Shown here: piece after piece, positions 9,086 to 17,150 of the stretch
Layout of the letters: each line of letters starts with the position of its first letter
Numbering within the stretch: the first letter of the stretch is position 1
Assembly (NCBI GenBank): GCA_025451235.1
Contig: JANWKT010000008.1
Span: forward strand, 434,001-498,000
Direction of reading: 5' to 3'
From: Flavobacteriales bacterium
GTDB taxonomy: Bacteria; Bacteroidota; Bacteroidia; CAIKAF01
DNA length: 64,000 nucleotides
The notes under the pieces: model-generated
Told to the model about the DNA's origin: nothing
The model's input: only the letters and a program-made list of their open reading frames with translations
Database searches by the model: none
Translations under genes and position numbers: made by a program

Positions 9086-10011
9086 ATATGAAAAAAATAA
9101 TTTCCATCTCGTTGTTTTTCTTCGGCTTTATTGCTTTGGTAAGGTCGCAGGAGATCAAATGCAATGTTACCGTGAACAGCAACCAGATACCCCAGGTGGA
9201 GAAAGATATATTCGACGCCTTGCAAAAAGGGATTTTCGAATTTGTGAATAATACTGTATGGACCACGGATGTATTTGCTGACCATGAGAAGATCGAAGCA
9301 TCTATGTTCATCAATGTGACCGAGCAGGTAAAAGATGGACAGGGACAGGTAGTAGCTGACCAGTATAGAGGAACCATCACGGTACAATCCAGAAGAAGGG
9401 TGTACAACTCTACCTATGATTGCCAGTTAATGAATTACCAGGACAACAATTTTAGCTTTAGTTATATCCCCTTTCAGCAGTTCTATTATTCAGAAACTTC
9501 TTCCATGAGCAATCTTACAGCGGTGATCGCTTTTTATTGTTATATGATCATTGGGTTGGATTATGATTCATTTTCTCCGAATGGTGGGGATGTATATCTG
9601 AACAAAGCATTGAATATTGTGAACATGTCACAAAATTTACCTGAACCCGGATGGAAAGCAAGTGAGACTGCAAATAGGTATTATATGATCAATGATTATA
9701 TGAATCCGGCTTTTAAACCTTTAAGAGAATTGATGTACGATTACCATAGGTTGGGATATGATATATTTGCAACCGATCTGGAGGGTGGAAGAAAGGTGGT
9801 ATTTACATCCTTGAAAACCCTGGATAAAATATGGAGTCAACGTCCGAATGCATTTTTATTACAGGTATTTTTCAGTACCAAGAGAAATGAGATCATGGAT
9901 TTGTTGAAGGAGACCAAAGCGGCTGAGAAAGCAGAAGTGATCACCATCCTTAAAAAAGTGGATCCGTCTCAGGGATCTAAGTATGATGCTTTAGCGGGGG
10001 ATCCGCAGTAA
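9082..10011 (+). CDS. DUF4835 family protein (named PorD in some annotations)
   Basis: 309 residues with a signal peptide (MNMKKIISISLFFFGFIALVRSQ), so periplasmic or outer-membrane associated. Conserved family blocks include CNVTVNSNQIPQ, DQYRGTITVQSRRRVYNSTY, YYMINDYMNP and YHRLGYDIF. DUF4835 always travels with coaBC and recN in Bacteroidota; some databases label it T9SS protein PorD, but I cannot confirm a secretion role from sequence. It overlaps coaBC by 4 nt. A second Met two codons in (9088) is an equally possible start. Confidence 0.85.
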   Translation: MNMKKIISISLFFFGFIALVRSQEIKCNVTVNSNQIPQVEKDIFDALQKGIFEFVNNTVWTTDVFADHEKIEASMFINVTEQVKDGQGQVVADQYRGTITVQSRRRVYNSTYDCQLMNYQDNNFSFSYIPFQQFYYSETSSMSNLTAVIAFYCYMIIGLDYDSFSPNGGDVYLNKALNIVNMSQNLPEPGWKASETANRYYMINDYMNPAFKPLRELMYDYHRLGYDIFATDLEGGRKVVFTSLKTLDKIWSQRPNAFLLQVFFSTKRNEIMDLLKETKAAEKAEVITILKKVDPSQGSKYDALAGDPQ

Positions 10012-10191
10012 GACCCAGCGGTAGCGAAAAAAGAAGAAAAGCTGGGATAGCTGAAGAAATAAAAAAAGAAAAAGCACCTGAAGTGAGCTATCAAGGATTC
10101 ATGACAGATAAATTGTCAAGATCCCGTTCCAAGCCCCATATCTTGTTTGTAATTTTCCGTGACGGGTATTTATTCTTTTTTCCACCTTTCC

Positions 10192-10199
10192 TACATTTG
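10192..10199 (+). promoter_or_regulatory. -7 promoter element abutting the recN start
   Basis: TACATTTG, a perfect TAnnTTTG, ends 7 nt before the recN ATG at 10207. With initiation 4-7 nt after the motif, the mRNA would begin at or within a few bases of the start codon. I see no clear -33 TTTG at normal spacing. Confidence 0.5.
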
Positions 10200-10206
10200 T
10201 AAATAC

Positions 10207-11865
10207 ATGCTTCAAACCCTTTATATAAAAAATTATGCCCTGATTGATGAGACAAGGGTTGAATTGCATAATGGCTTTGTAACCATTACCGGCGAAACAG
10301 GTGCCGGTAAATCCATTTTATTGGGAGCTTTAGGATTGATCATAGGTAACCGGGCAGATACTACAGTCTTAAGAGACAAGGACAACAAATGTATTGTTGA
10401 AGTAGTATTTGATATTGCTCAACTATCGTTGCAGGATTTTTTTACCGAACATGAACTTGACTATGACGACCTTTGCATCGTTAGAAGAGAAATATTACCA
10501 GGAGGAAAATCCCGGGCTTTTGTAAATGATTCCCCAGTACAATTGAATATTTTAAAACTTTTAGGTGATCTCCTGGTAGATATCCACTCTCAGCATGAAA
10601 CGCTGCAGTTGAGAGATGAGAATTTCCAGGTTCAAACCCTCGATTTATTTGCTGATAACGCTGACCTATTGTTGAGATTCAAACAACTATTGAAAAGGCA
10701 TAGAGAAAATGAAAAAGAGCTCATTGACTTAAAAGAAAAGGAATCAAGGATAAGATCGGAGCATGAATTTGTTTCTTTTCAATACAAAGAAATGAACGAC
10801 GCCAACCTCCAGGAAGGTGAGCAGGAAAATCTGGAAACAGAATTGAATAGGGGAGAGCATGCAGAGGAAATAAAAACGGTGTTACATTCGACCATTCAGG
10901 AAATATCCGAAACCGAGGCTAATTTACTCAGCAGGGTCGTGGTGATAAAAAACTCCTTGCATAAATTGGGAACCTATGATCAAGGAATTGGAGAAGTCTC
11001 CGAAAGATTGGAACAACTGTATCAGGAGTTAAAGGATATATTATCCACCCTTGAAAATATAGCTGAAAGCACGGATTTTGATCCCCAGCGAAAATCGATG
11101 GTAGAAGAACGGCTGGATCTTATTTTTACTCTTCAGAAAAAACATAGGGCTACTTCTATTTCGGATCTATTGAAATTGATGGAGGAAATGGAATCCAGAC
11201 TTGTATTGGGTGCCAGTTTTGATGAGACCATTGCCCGGCTTGAAAAAGAAATCGAGGAAAGCAGGGCCCAGCTTTTTGAATTGGCTGGTGAGATCCATAA
11301 AAAGAGGGTGGCCGCTTCAGGTCCATTCGAAAAAGATGTGGTCAAGCTGTTAAAAGTATTGGGAATACCGGATGCTCAATTGAAATTATTGGTAGAGCCA
11401 TTAAAAGAATTAAATAAATATGGAGCCGACAGGGTGAAATATCTTTTTTCGGCCAATAAGGGAATGACTCCTGAAGATGTAAATAAGGTAGCCTCAGGGG
11501 GTGAGATCTCAAGACTCATGTTATCGATCAAGGCATTGCTCTCAAGTCGTAAAAATCAACCCACTATTATTTTTGATGAAATTGATGCCGGCGTTTCTGG
11601 AAATATTGCAGATAAACTGGGCCAGGTAATGCAAAAAATGGGAACCCATCAACAAGTAATTGCCATCACTCATTTACCCCAAATAGCCAGTAAAGGAAAC
11701 CTTCATATTAGGGTGGAGAAAACGGAGGTAAATAAAAAGGCAGTATCCACTTTACGACCCCTGGATGAGAACGAACGAATCCATGAATTGGCTGTTATGC
11801 TGAGTGGAGAAGCCATTACAGAAGAGGCCATCAAAAATGCCAAGGTACTATTGGGGGTTCAATAG
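10207..11865 (+). CDS. recN: DNA repair ATPase RecN
   Basis: 552 residues from the ATG at 10207; homologues begin ML.TLYIKNYALID, so the 16 codons open upstream are excluded, and they also carry the promoter. SMC-like architecture: Walker A GETGAGKS near residue 37, a coiled-coil middle (about 150-350, rich in Glu, Lys and Leu), then the signature ASGGEISRLML and Walker B TIIFDEIDAGVSG. RecN holds broken DNA ends together during double-strand break repair in the cytosol. It closes the bamD-to-recN block but has its own promoter. Confidence 0.95.
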   Translation: MLQTLYIKNYALIDETRVELHNGFVTITGETGAGKSILLGALGLIIGNRADTTVLRDKDNKCIVEVVFDIAQLSLQDFFTEHELDYDDLCIVRREILPGGKSRAFVNDSPVQLNILKLLGDLLVDIHSQHETLQLRDENFQVQTLDLFADNADLLLRFKQLLKRHRENEKELIDLKEKESRIRSEHEFVSFQYKEMNDANLQEGEQENLETELNRGEHAEEIKTVLHSTIQEISETEANLLSRVVVIKNSLHKLGTYDQGIGEVSERLEQLYQELKDILSTLENIAESTDFDPQRKSMVEERLDLIFTLQKKHRATSISDLLKLMEEMESRLVLGASFDETIARLEKEIEESRAQLFELAGEIHKKRVAASGPFEKDVVKLLKVLGIPDAQLKLLVEPLKELNKYGADRVKYLFSANKGMTPEDVNKVASGGEISRLMLSIKALLSSRKNQPTIIFDEIDAGVSGNIADKLGQVMQKMGTHQQVIAITHLPQIASKGNLHIRVEKTEVNKKAVSTLRPLDENERIHELAVMLSGEAITEEAIKNAKVLLGVQ

Positions 11866-11873
11866 TTCAAGAG

Positions 11874-11924
11874 GTTCAAAGTTTGGAACTTTGAGCTGCG
11901 AAGCGTTGAACTTTGAACTTTTAT
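11874..11924 (+). terminator. Stem-loop terminator after recN
   Basis: gttcaaagtt (11874-11883) pairs with aactttgaac (11909-11918), with TTTT following. It lies 9 nt after the recN stop. Confidence 0.65.
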
Positions 11925-11993
11925 AAGCAATAGCTTGCCGTAACCAAAAAATACTACTTTAGTACCCTTAAATAATGATAATCGATAACAATT

Positions 11994-12803
11994 ATGAGTC
12001 AATTATTAAAAGGGAAAATAGGGATCATTACCGGAGCATTGGACGAAAACTCCATTGCATGGAAGGTAGCCGAAAAAGTATATGAGCATGGTGGCAAATT
12101 TATACTGAGCAATGCGCCAGTGGCGATGCGGTTAGGTAAGATCAATGAGTTAGCAGCCAAATGTAATACTGAAGTAATAGCAGCCGATGCAACATTGGTA
12201 GAAGATTGGGAAAAACTGATCAACGAAACCACCTCCAAAATGGGGGGTAAGCTCGACTTTGTGTTACACTCCATTGGAATGTCTCCCAATGTTCGTAAAG
12301 GCAAACATTATACAGATCTTAATTATGATTGGTATGTAAAATCCCTCGATATTTCGGCCCTGTCTTTCCATAAGTTTTTGCAGACCGCCATGAAGCTGGA
12401 TGCTATGAATGAATGGGGGTCGGTGGTAGGACTTTCGTATATGGCGGCTCAACGGGTATTTCCTGATTATGGAGATATGGCAGATGCAAAAGCGGTATTG
12501 GAAAGTATAGCACGTGGTTTTGGATATCATTATGGAGTGGCTAAAAAGGTGCGTGTCAATACCATATCACAATCACCCACAAAAACTACTGCAGGAACTG
12601 GAGTGGGTGGATTCGATGTATTCTTTGATTATGCCGATAAGATGTCACCATTGGGGAATGCATCGGCGGAGGACTGCGCCAATTTTTGTGTGGCCCTTTT
12701 CAGCGATCTTACCCGGATGGTCACTATGCAGAATTTATACCATGATGGAGGTTTCAGCAGCACAGGGATCAGTGCAGGAGTAATTGAGCAGATCACGAAA
12801 TAA
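11994..12803 (+). CDS. fabI: Enoyl-ACP reductase FabI
   Basis: 269 residues, cytosolic. A short-chain dehydrogenase-fold enzyme that reduces trans-2-enoyl-ACP, the last step of each fatty acid elongation round. Seen: the FabI-type N-terminus GKIGIITGALDENSIAW in place of the classical GxxxGxG, the Y-x6-K catalytic pair in PDYGDMADAK (Tyr159, Lys166), and the tail YHDGGFSSTGIS. The length is normal. Single gene between two terminators. Confidence 0.95.
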   Translation: MSQLLKGKIGIITGALDENSIAWKVAEKVYEHGGKFILSNAPVAMRLGKINELAAKCNTEVIAADATLVEDWEKLINETTSKMGGKLDFVLHSIGMSPNVRKGKHYTDLNYDWYVKSLDISALSFHKFLQTAMKLDAMNEWGSVVGLSYMAAQRVFPDYGDMADAKAVLESIARGFGYHYGVAKKVRVNTISQSPTKTTAGTGVGGFDVFFDYADKMSPLGNASAEDCANFCVALFSDLTRMVTMQNLYHDGGFSSTGISAGVIEQITK

Positions 12804-12829
12804 ACATTCATTGCTAATATATTTACGTA

Positions 12830-12862
12830 AATGCCTCTGTCTTACAGGGGCATTGTGTTTTG
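12830..12862 (+). terminator. Rho-independent terminator after fabI
   Basis: aatgcctctgt (12830-12840) pairs with acaggggcatt (12844-12854) with one G-U pair and a 3-nt loop, followed by a T-rich tail. Confidence 0.7.
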
Positions 12863-13061
12863 TACGTTTCCCGGCTTTTCGAAGGAGTCATGTCTTTTTA
12901 AAAAGCAAATACCAAAAAGCAAAATAGGAGTTCTTCCAGATAGCTACCGGGACACTCATTTTTTGCCAGGTATTTCTAATTTTTAAAACCCCCGAGCTAT
13001 TTTCTTCAATCCGGCGTATTTTAAATGGATAGGGATAAAAATTAATTTTTTGTATAAAAAA

Positions 13062-13091
13062 TTTGTTTACATAAAAAAAGAATTAAATTAG
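13062..13091 (+). promoter_or_regulatory. Possible promoter of the 13120 gene
   Basis: TTTG at 13062-13065, an 18-nt spacer, then TAAATTAG at 13084-13091, which differs from TAnnTTTG at one position (A for T). Start would fall about 23 nt before the ATG. Confidence 0.35.
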
Positions 13092-13119
13092 TGCCATATT
13101 TAATTGATCACAATATTTG

Positions 13120-13569
13120 ATGGCAAATCATATCGAAGATTGGCTTCCTGAGTTAGCAAGGGAATGGAATACGAAATATGAAAAACTGGATGACGGAGTC
13201 ACCTGGGCAATAGACGTTCCTTTTAAGATGAAAGATGAAACTTTCCGATACCAATGGGTATATGTAAGTTATGGAGTAGGGGTGGCAAGAGGTCGTGATA
13301 TCTATGATGTTCGAAGCAAGGTAGGTGATTACTCCCCATTGGTAAATTTACATGGAATATTACAAGAAGCTAAGTATGGATACTATTCTGCAGTATGCAT
13401 CCGTGAGATCAAAAGAGAAGGTAATCCGATAGATGTAATGTATGTTCAGGCGGGTCCATTGGCCGATCACGTAACAACGTACGATCAGTTCAAATTCATC
13501 ATTGACGAGGTGGGAGGAAATGCAGACATCCTGGAAGAAAAGTTCTTCGGAGGAGTAGATAAAGCGTAA
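13120..13569 (+). CDS. Unknown 149-residue protein, paralogue of the next gene
   Basis: The ATG at 13120 is preferred over the TTG one codon upstream. The protein is cytosolic, with N-terminal helix HIEDWLPELAREWN, a beta-rich middle (LDDGVTWAIDVPFKM ... YQWVYVSYGV), helix GILQEAKYGYYSAVCIR and a final QFKFIIDEVGGNADILEEKFF. The same order of elements occurs in the next gene (GILQEAKYG/RILREAEYG; VGGNADILEEKFF/VAANADYIEKIFF), so the pair arose by duplication. The helix-strand-helix outline recalls the YbjN / type III chaperone-like fold, but that is a guess. Function unknown. Confidence 0.7.
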   Translation: MANHIEDWLPELAREWNTKYEKLDDGVTWAIDVPFKMKDETFRYQWVYVSYGVGVARGRDIYDVRSKVGDYSPLVNLHGILQEAKYGYYSAVCIREIKREGNPIDVMYVQAGPLADHVTTYDQFKFIIDEVGGNADILEEKFFGGVDKA

Positions 13570-13609
13570 TTAATTAATAATCAATAAATCCAAACAAACA
13601 TTCACGAGT

Positions 13610-14050
13610 ATGAAAAAAGTAAAGGAATTTGTAGATGAAGCAATTGCTAAGGGCTACAAGGTTGACGCATTAGATGGGGGTATCTATATGATGGACTACC
13701 CACTTGCATATCAGGATGGAAATCGCTTCCAAAGAGTCTATTTAAGAGATTGGTATGATGAAAAAAACAAGAAAGACACTTATTTTATCAATAGCTATAT
13801 CTCTGATTACACCCGTAACTTTGATTTGGAGCGTATCCTCAGAGAAGCAGAATATGGTCGCATGAGTATGGTCTGTTTAAAAAGAATTCCAGACGGACAA
13901 GGGGGAGAAAAAGAAGCCCTTTATACTCAAACAGCTATTCCTGTTCAGTATATCAACGGTGATTATAGCGAATTCATGGCGGCGGTTTTCGAGGTAGCAG
14001 CGAATGCTGACTATATTGAGAAGATCTTCTTCACCAATGATGTGAGCTAA
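13610..14050 (+). CDS. Unknown 146-residue protein, paralogue of the previous gene
   Basis: Starts MKKVKEFVDEAIAKGYKVDA, followed by LDGGIYMMDYPLAYQDGNRF and QRVYLRDWYDE, helix LERILREAEYGRMSMVCLKR and C-terminal FEVAANADYIEKIFF. No signal peptide or membrane segment. It lies 40 nt after its paralogue and shares the terminator at 14208-14246, so the two are probably one transcript. They have diverged strongly (clear motif-level but low overall identity), which suggests an old duplication and perhaps a heterodimer. Function unknown. Confidence 0.7.
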   Translation: MKKVKEFVDEAIAKGYKVDALDGGIYMMDYPLAYQDGNRFQRVYLRDWYDEKNKKDTYFINSYISDYTRNFDLERILREAEYGRMSMVCLKRIPDGQGGEKEALYTQTAIPVQYINGDYSEFMAAVFEVAANADYIEKIFFTNDVS

Positions 14051-14082
14051 TTAACTAATGAATGATGACACTTATAAAAGCA

Positions 14083-14353
14083 AAGAATTTCAAGGCGGAT
14101 AAGGCCGAAAAGCGGAGTTTATTTCGGTAAACGAGCATTTGAGGTTGAAATCCAACGCAGAAATTCGAAGATTTTATAAGTGGTATGAAAATATATCCGG
14201 CACATGTAAAAAGGGCGTCTTCAGCAATGGAGATGCCTTTTTTCTTTTTGCAGGTGTTTAAACGTTGAATTTCTGCGTTGGACTTCAGCATAAAAATGCT
14301 CACTTACTACAAATAAGCTCCGCTTTTTATGCTTCGTCCGCCTTGAAATTCTT
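14083..14353. repeat. Two inverted copies of an 84-87 nt element flanking a terminator
   Basis: 14083-14166 and 14267-14353 are inverted copies of one sequence. The minus strand of the second copy and the plus strand of the first share aagaatttcaaggcgga, aaaagcggag.ttattt, gagcattt and tccaacgcagaaattc. The right copy is bracketed by 14-nt inverted repeats (14250-14263 and 14355-14368, 13 of 14 matching, core gtttaaac) and contains internal stems (agcataaaaa against tttttatgct). A third partial copy lies at 14399-14435. No protein is credible here. The element is probably dispersed in the genome. Confidence 0.75.
14208..14246 (+). terminator. Terminator of the tandem paralogue operon
   Basis: aaaaagggcgtct pairs with agatgcctttttt with G-U pairs and a 10-nt loop. 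It ends in a T-run and sits in the loop of the larger inverted repeat. Confidence 0.65.
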
Positions 14354-14398
14354 AGTTTAAACACCCGCAAGCGTATCAGAGGAAGCAGGTTTCATATT

Positions 14399-14435
14399 TG
14401 AATTTCGGCGTTGGACTTCGGAATTCAAAATGCTT
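14399..14435 (+). repeat. Third, truncated copy of the 14.1-14.35 kb element
   Basis: tgaatttcggcgttggactt matches tgaatttctgcgttggactt of the right copy starting at 14266, and the match continues weakly to aaaatgct. Same orientation as the right copy. It lies in the 446-nt gene-free stretch before truA. Confidence 0.65.
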
Positions 14436-14482
14436 GTCGCCACTAATCCCTACTACGAAGCACCAATATCTAATCATTTTTT

Positions 14483-14490
14483 TACTTTTG
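14483..14490 (+). promoter_or_regulatory. -7 promoter element abutting the truA start
   Basis: TACTTTTG, a perfect TAnnTTTG, ends 6 nt before the truA ATG at 14497. It predicts a leaderless or nearly leaderless mRNA. Confidence 0.5.
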
Positions 14491-14496
14491 GGTCCT

Positions 14497-15252
14497 ATGC
14501 CCCGATACTTCTTAGAGATCTCCTATGATGGAACCGATTACCATGGCTGGCAAAACCAGCCCAATGGAATTTCGGTTCAGGAAGTGATAGAGGAAAAACT
14601 AGCCACGCTGTTTAAAGCCCCTGTTGAAATTACAGGATCAGGCAGAACAGATGCAGGGGTTCACGCCATGAGGCAATTTGCTCATTTTGATTGTACCGAA
14701 CTTCCATTTCCACAGGATGAATTAACCTATAAACTCAACCGGATCTTACCCATTGATATTAGCATCCGGGAAATTCACCCGGTGATCGAAACAGCCCATG
14801 CCCGTTTTGATGCAACGCTCAGGTCGTACCACTATCATATAAGTTATATAAAAGATCCCTTTCGCCATAAATACAGGTATACCTTATGGCAGCCACTTAA
14901 CCTGGGCGTTATGCAGGAAGCCGCCAAACTCCTCTTCAACTATGAGGATTTTGCTTCCTTTTGTAAATATCACCATGATGCCAAGACCACCTTATGTAAA
15001 ATACAAAAAGCCGAATGGGTTGAATCGCCTAACAATTTAAATTTTATCATTAGCTCCGATCGGTTTTTAAGAAATATGGTAAGGGCAATCGTGGGCACTA
15101 TGGTGGAATTAGGTAAAGGGCAGATCAGCCTGGATGATTTTCAACATATCATAGAAGCAAAAGATAGAAAGGCAGCCGGTTTTTCGTGTCCCGCCTCAGG
15201 ATTATTTTTAGCGGAGGTGCAGTACCCGGATTCGATTTGGTTGAAGGCTTGA
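14497..15252 (+). CDS. truA: tRNA pseudouridine(38-40) synthase TruA
   Basis: 251 residues from MPRYFLEISYDGTDYHGWQN, the universal TruA N-terminus. The 33 codons open upstream carry the repeat copy and the promoter and are not used. The catalytic Asp is in SGRTDAGVHA (Asp52). Further family blocks are FDATLRSYHYHI, DFASFCK and FLRNMVRAIVGT. It isomerises uridines in the anticodon arm of many tRNAs, in the cytosol. The spacing to the exporter gene (65 nt, own promoter) makes cotranscription optional. Confidence 0.95.
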   Translation: MPRYFLEISYDGTDYHGWQNQPNGISVQEVIEEKLATLFKAPVEITGSGRTDAGVHAMRQFAHFDCTELPFPQDELTYKLNRILPIDISIREIHPVIETAHARFDATLRSYHYHISYIKDPFRHKYRYTLWQPLNLGVMQEAAKLLFNYEDFASFCKYHHDAKTTLCKIQKAEWVESPNNLNFIISSDRFLRNMVRAIVGTMVELGKGQISLDDFQHIIEAKDRKAAGFSCPASGLFLAEVQYPDSIWLKA

Positions 15253-15305
15253 TTGAATCGAAGGGAGCCGCCCAAAAACTTTTTAATACTTTCATTCTAA
15301 AATCT

Positions 15306-15313
15306 TAAATTTG
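15306..15313 (+). promoter_or_regulatory. -7 promoter element abutting the exporter start
   Basis: TAAATTTG, a perfect TAnnTTTG, ends 4 nt before the GTG at 15318. Transcription would begin at about the GTG itself. Confidence 0.5.
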
Positions 15314-15317
15314 TATT

Positions 15318-17084
15318 GTGGCCTCTGCAACCGGTAAATCATTCGATATAGCCTTAATAAAAAGGTTGCTGAAATATACACGGCCTTACCGGCCCACTTT
15401 TAAGCTCACTATTTTTTTAACGGTTATATTGGCCGTGCTTGGACCCATCCGACCCATCCTGATCAGTTATACCGTCGATCATTTTATCATCATACCCAAA
15501 GTAAGAGAGCTCACCATTTTCTGTTTGATCCTGGTGGGTCTATTGGGTGTGGAAACCATTATACAATATTATCAATCCTATTATTCAGGATTTCTGGGCC
15601 AAAAAGTGGTGAAAGACCTGAGGCAACAACTCTATGTACATATCAGCAGGTTCAAATTAAAATATTACGACCGAACCCCTATTGGAACATTGGTTACCCG
15701 GGTGGTAAATGATATTGAAACCATTGCTGAAATTTTTTCCGAGGGCTTATTAAGTATATTGGGGGATCTGCTTAAACTGGTATTTGTGTTAATAGCCATG
15801 TTTGCTGTTAGCTGGCAACTGAGTATTGCCTGCCTGCTTCCTGTTCCTTTCTTATTGATTGCCACCAACCGTTTTCGCCATGGGATTGGTAAATCATTTA
15901 AAGAAGTGAGGAACGAGGTAGCCAATATGAATGCCTTTACCCAGGAAAGGATCACTGGCATGCATATGATCCAGGCATTTAACCGGGAAGAAATAGAACT
16001 GGAAAAATTCAAAGAGATCAATAAAAAACATCGAAATGCCCATATCAGGTCGGTATGGTACTACTCCGTTTTTTTTCCTATAGTTGAGATACTCTCAGCC
16101 TTATCCATTTCGTTAATGGTTTTTTGGGCATCCAGGGACATGATCGTGAATGCATTTTCTACCGCCACCCCAGGAATGATCATCGAATTCATTTTATTTA
16201 TCTATATGATGTATCGACCCATGCGCCAATTGGCCGATCGTTTTAATACTTTACAAATGGGAGTGGTGAGCAGCGAAAGGATCTTTAAGATCATTGATGC
16301 GGATGAATCGCTGGAGGACAAAGGGACAAAAACGGCAAATGCCATCAAAGGAAACATTGTCTTCGACCAGGTTGATTTTTCATATGTGGATAACGAACCT
16401 GTTCTCACTGAATTTAATTTGAACATTCGTGAAGGAGAAAAAATAGCAGTGGTGGGAGCCACGGGTTCAGGTAAGACTACGGTAGCCAATCTCATTAGCC
16501 GAATGTACGAGGTGAGCAATGGTCATATTTATATAGATGGTATTGAGATCCGGGATTTCAGTTTATCCGAATTACAAAAAAGTATAGGAATTGTTTTACA
16601 GGATGTATTTTTATTTTCGGACTCGGTAGTGAATAATATCACCTTAAAAAATGATAAGATCTCCTATGAGCAAGTGGTGGAGGCATCCAAAGCAGTGGGT
16701 GCACATGAATTTATTATGCAGTTACCTGGAGGGTATGAATACCAGATAGGAGAGAGAGGTACTCAATTATCCGTTGGACAAAGGCAGTTATTGAGCTTTA
16801 TCAGGGCCTATGTATACAACCCGAAAATCCTTATTCTGGATGAAGCTACTTCCTCCATTGATACCGAAAGCGAATTTTTGATCCAGAAGGCAACTGAAAA
16901 GATCACTGAAGGAAGAACATCCATCATGATAGCGCACCGCTTATCGACCATTAAAAAAGCAGATAAGATATTGGTCATGGAGAAAGGAAAAATTATTGAA
17001 ACCGGGACCCATGCCGAACTCGTTGATAAAAATGGAGTATATAAAAAGTTGTTTGAACTGCAATTTAGTAGAGATGGATCATAA
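15318..17084 (+). CDS. MsbA-like ABC exporter (fused permease and ATPase)
   Basis: 588 residues from a GTG start. There are six membrane helices in about 25-320 (first two in TIFLTVILAVLGPIRPILIS and LTIFCLILVGLLGVETII), then the nucleotide-binding domain with Walker A GATGSGKT, Q-loop LQDVFLF, signature LSVGQRQLL (Ser-Val-Gly-Gln in place of Ser-Gly-Gly-Gln), Walker B ILILDEATSSID and the switch His in IAHRLSTI. Half-transporter that would work as a homodimer in the inner membrane; the lipid or drug substrate cannot be told. I see no in-frame ATG nearby that keeps the N-terminal amphipathic segment, so the GTG is preferred. Confidence 0.9.
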   Translation: MASATGKSFDIALIKRLLKYTRPYRPTFKLTIFLTVILAVLGPIRPILISYTVDHFIIIPKVRELTIFCLILVGLLGVETIIQYYQSYYSGFLGQKVVKDLRQQLYVHISRFKLKYYDRTPIGTLVTRVVNDIETIAEIFSEGLLSILGDLLKLVFVLIAMFAVSWQLSIACLLPVPFLLIATNRFRHGIGKSFKEVRNEVANMNAFTQERITGMHMIQAFNREEIELEKFKEINKKHRNAHIRSVWYYSVFFPIVEILSALSISLMVFWASRDMIVNAFSTATPGMIIEFILFIYMMYRPMRQLADRFNTLQMGVVSSERIFKIIDADESLEDKGTKTANAIKGNIVFDQVDFSYVDNEPVLTEFNLNIREGEKIAVVGATGSGKTTVANLISRMYEVSNGHIYIDGIEIRDFSLSELQKSIGIVLQDVFLFSDSVVNNITLKNDKISYEQVVEASKAVGAHEFIMQLPGGYEYQIGERGTQLSVGQRQLLSFIRAYVYNPKILILDEATSSIDTESEFLIQKATEKITEGRTSIMIAHRLSTIKKADKILVMEKGKIIETGTHAELVDKNGVYKKLFELQFSRDGS

Positions 17085-17095
17085 TCCATCTCTAC
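17068..17095. terminator. Perfect 11-bp stem-loop spanning the exporter stop codon
   Basis: gtagagatgga (17068-17078) and tccatctctac (17085-17095) pair perfectly around a 6-nt loop that contains the TAA. There is no T-run after it, so it may protect the 3' end rather than terminate. Confidence 0.5.
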
Positions 17096-17138
17096 CCGTC
17101 CATATAAAAATTTCAGATACGGGTCTGCCTAAAAACTT

Positions 17139-17146
17139 TACCTTTA
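17139..17146 (+). promoter_or_regulatory. Near-match -7 element before the 17151 gene
   Basis: TACCTTTA (one mismatch to TAnnTTTG) ends 4 nt before the ATG at 17151, the same layout as for recN, truA and the exporter. Confidence 0.3.
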
Positions 17147-17150
17147 CCAC

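Larger units (their letters stand above)
12804..13119. other. Gene-free stretch between fabI and the tandem paralogues
   Basis: 316 nt with no credible gene. It holds the fabI terminator, a small palindrome ctttttaaaaag (12894-12905), a short direct repeat (aaaaagcaaata at 12900-12911 and again from 12914), and at its end the probable promoter of the gene at 13120. Confidence 0.6.

Noticed and set aside
12894-12926. Short direct repeat and palindrome in the fabI-13120 gap
   Set aside because: A-rich, low complexity and too short to support a regulatory or mobile role.
14055-14303. 82-residue open frame on the minus strand
   Set aside because: It lies wholly in the inverted-repeat element and its terminator; composition and start are not gene-like.
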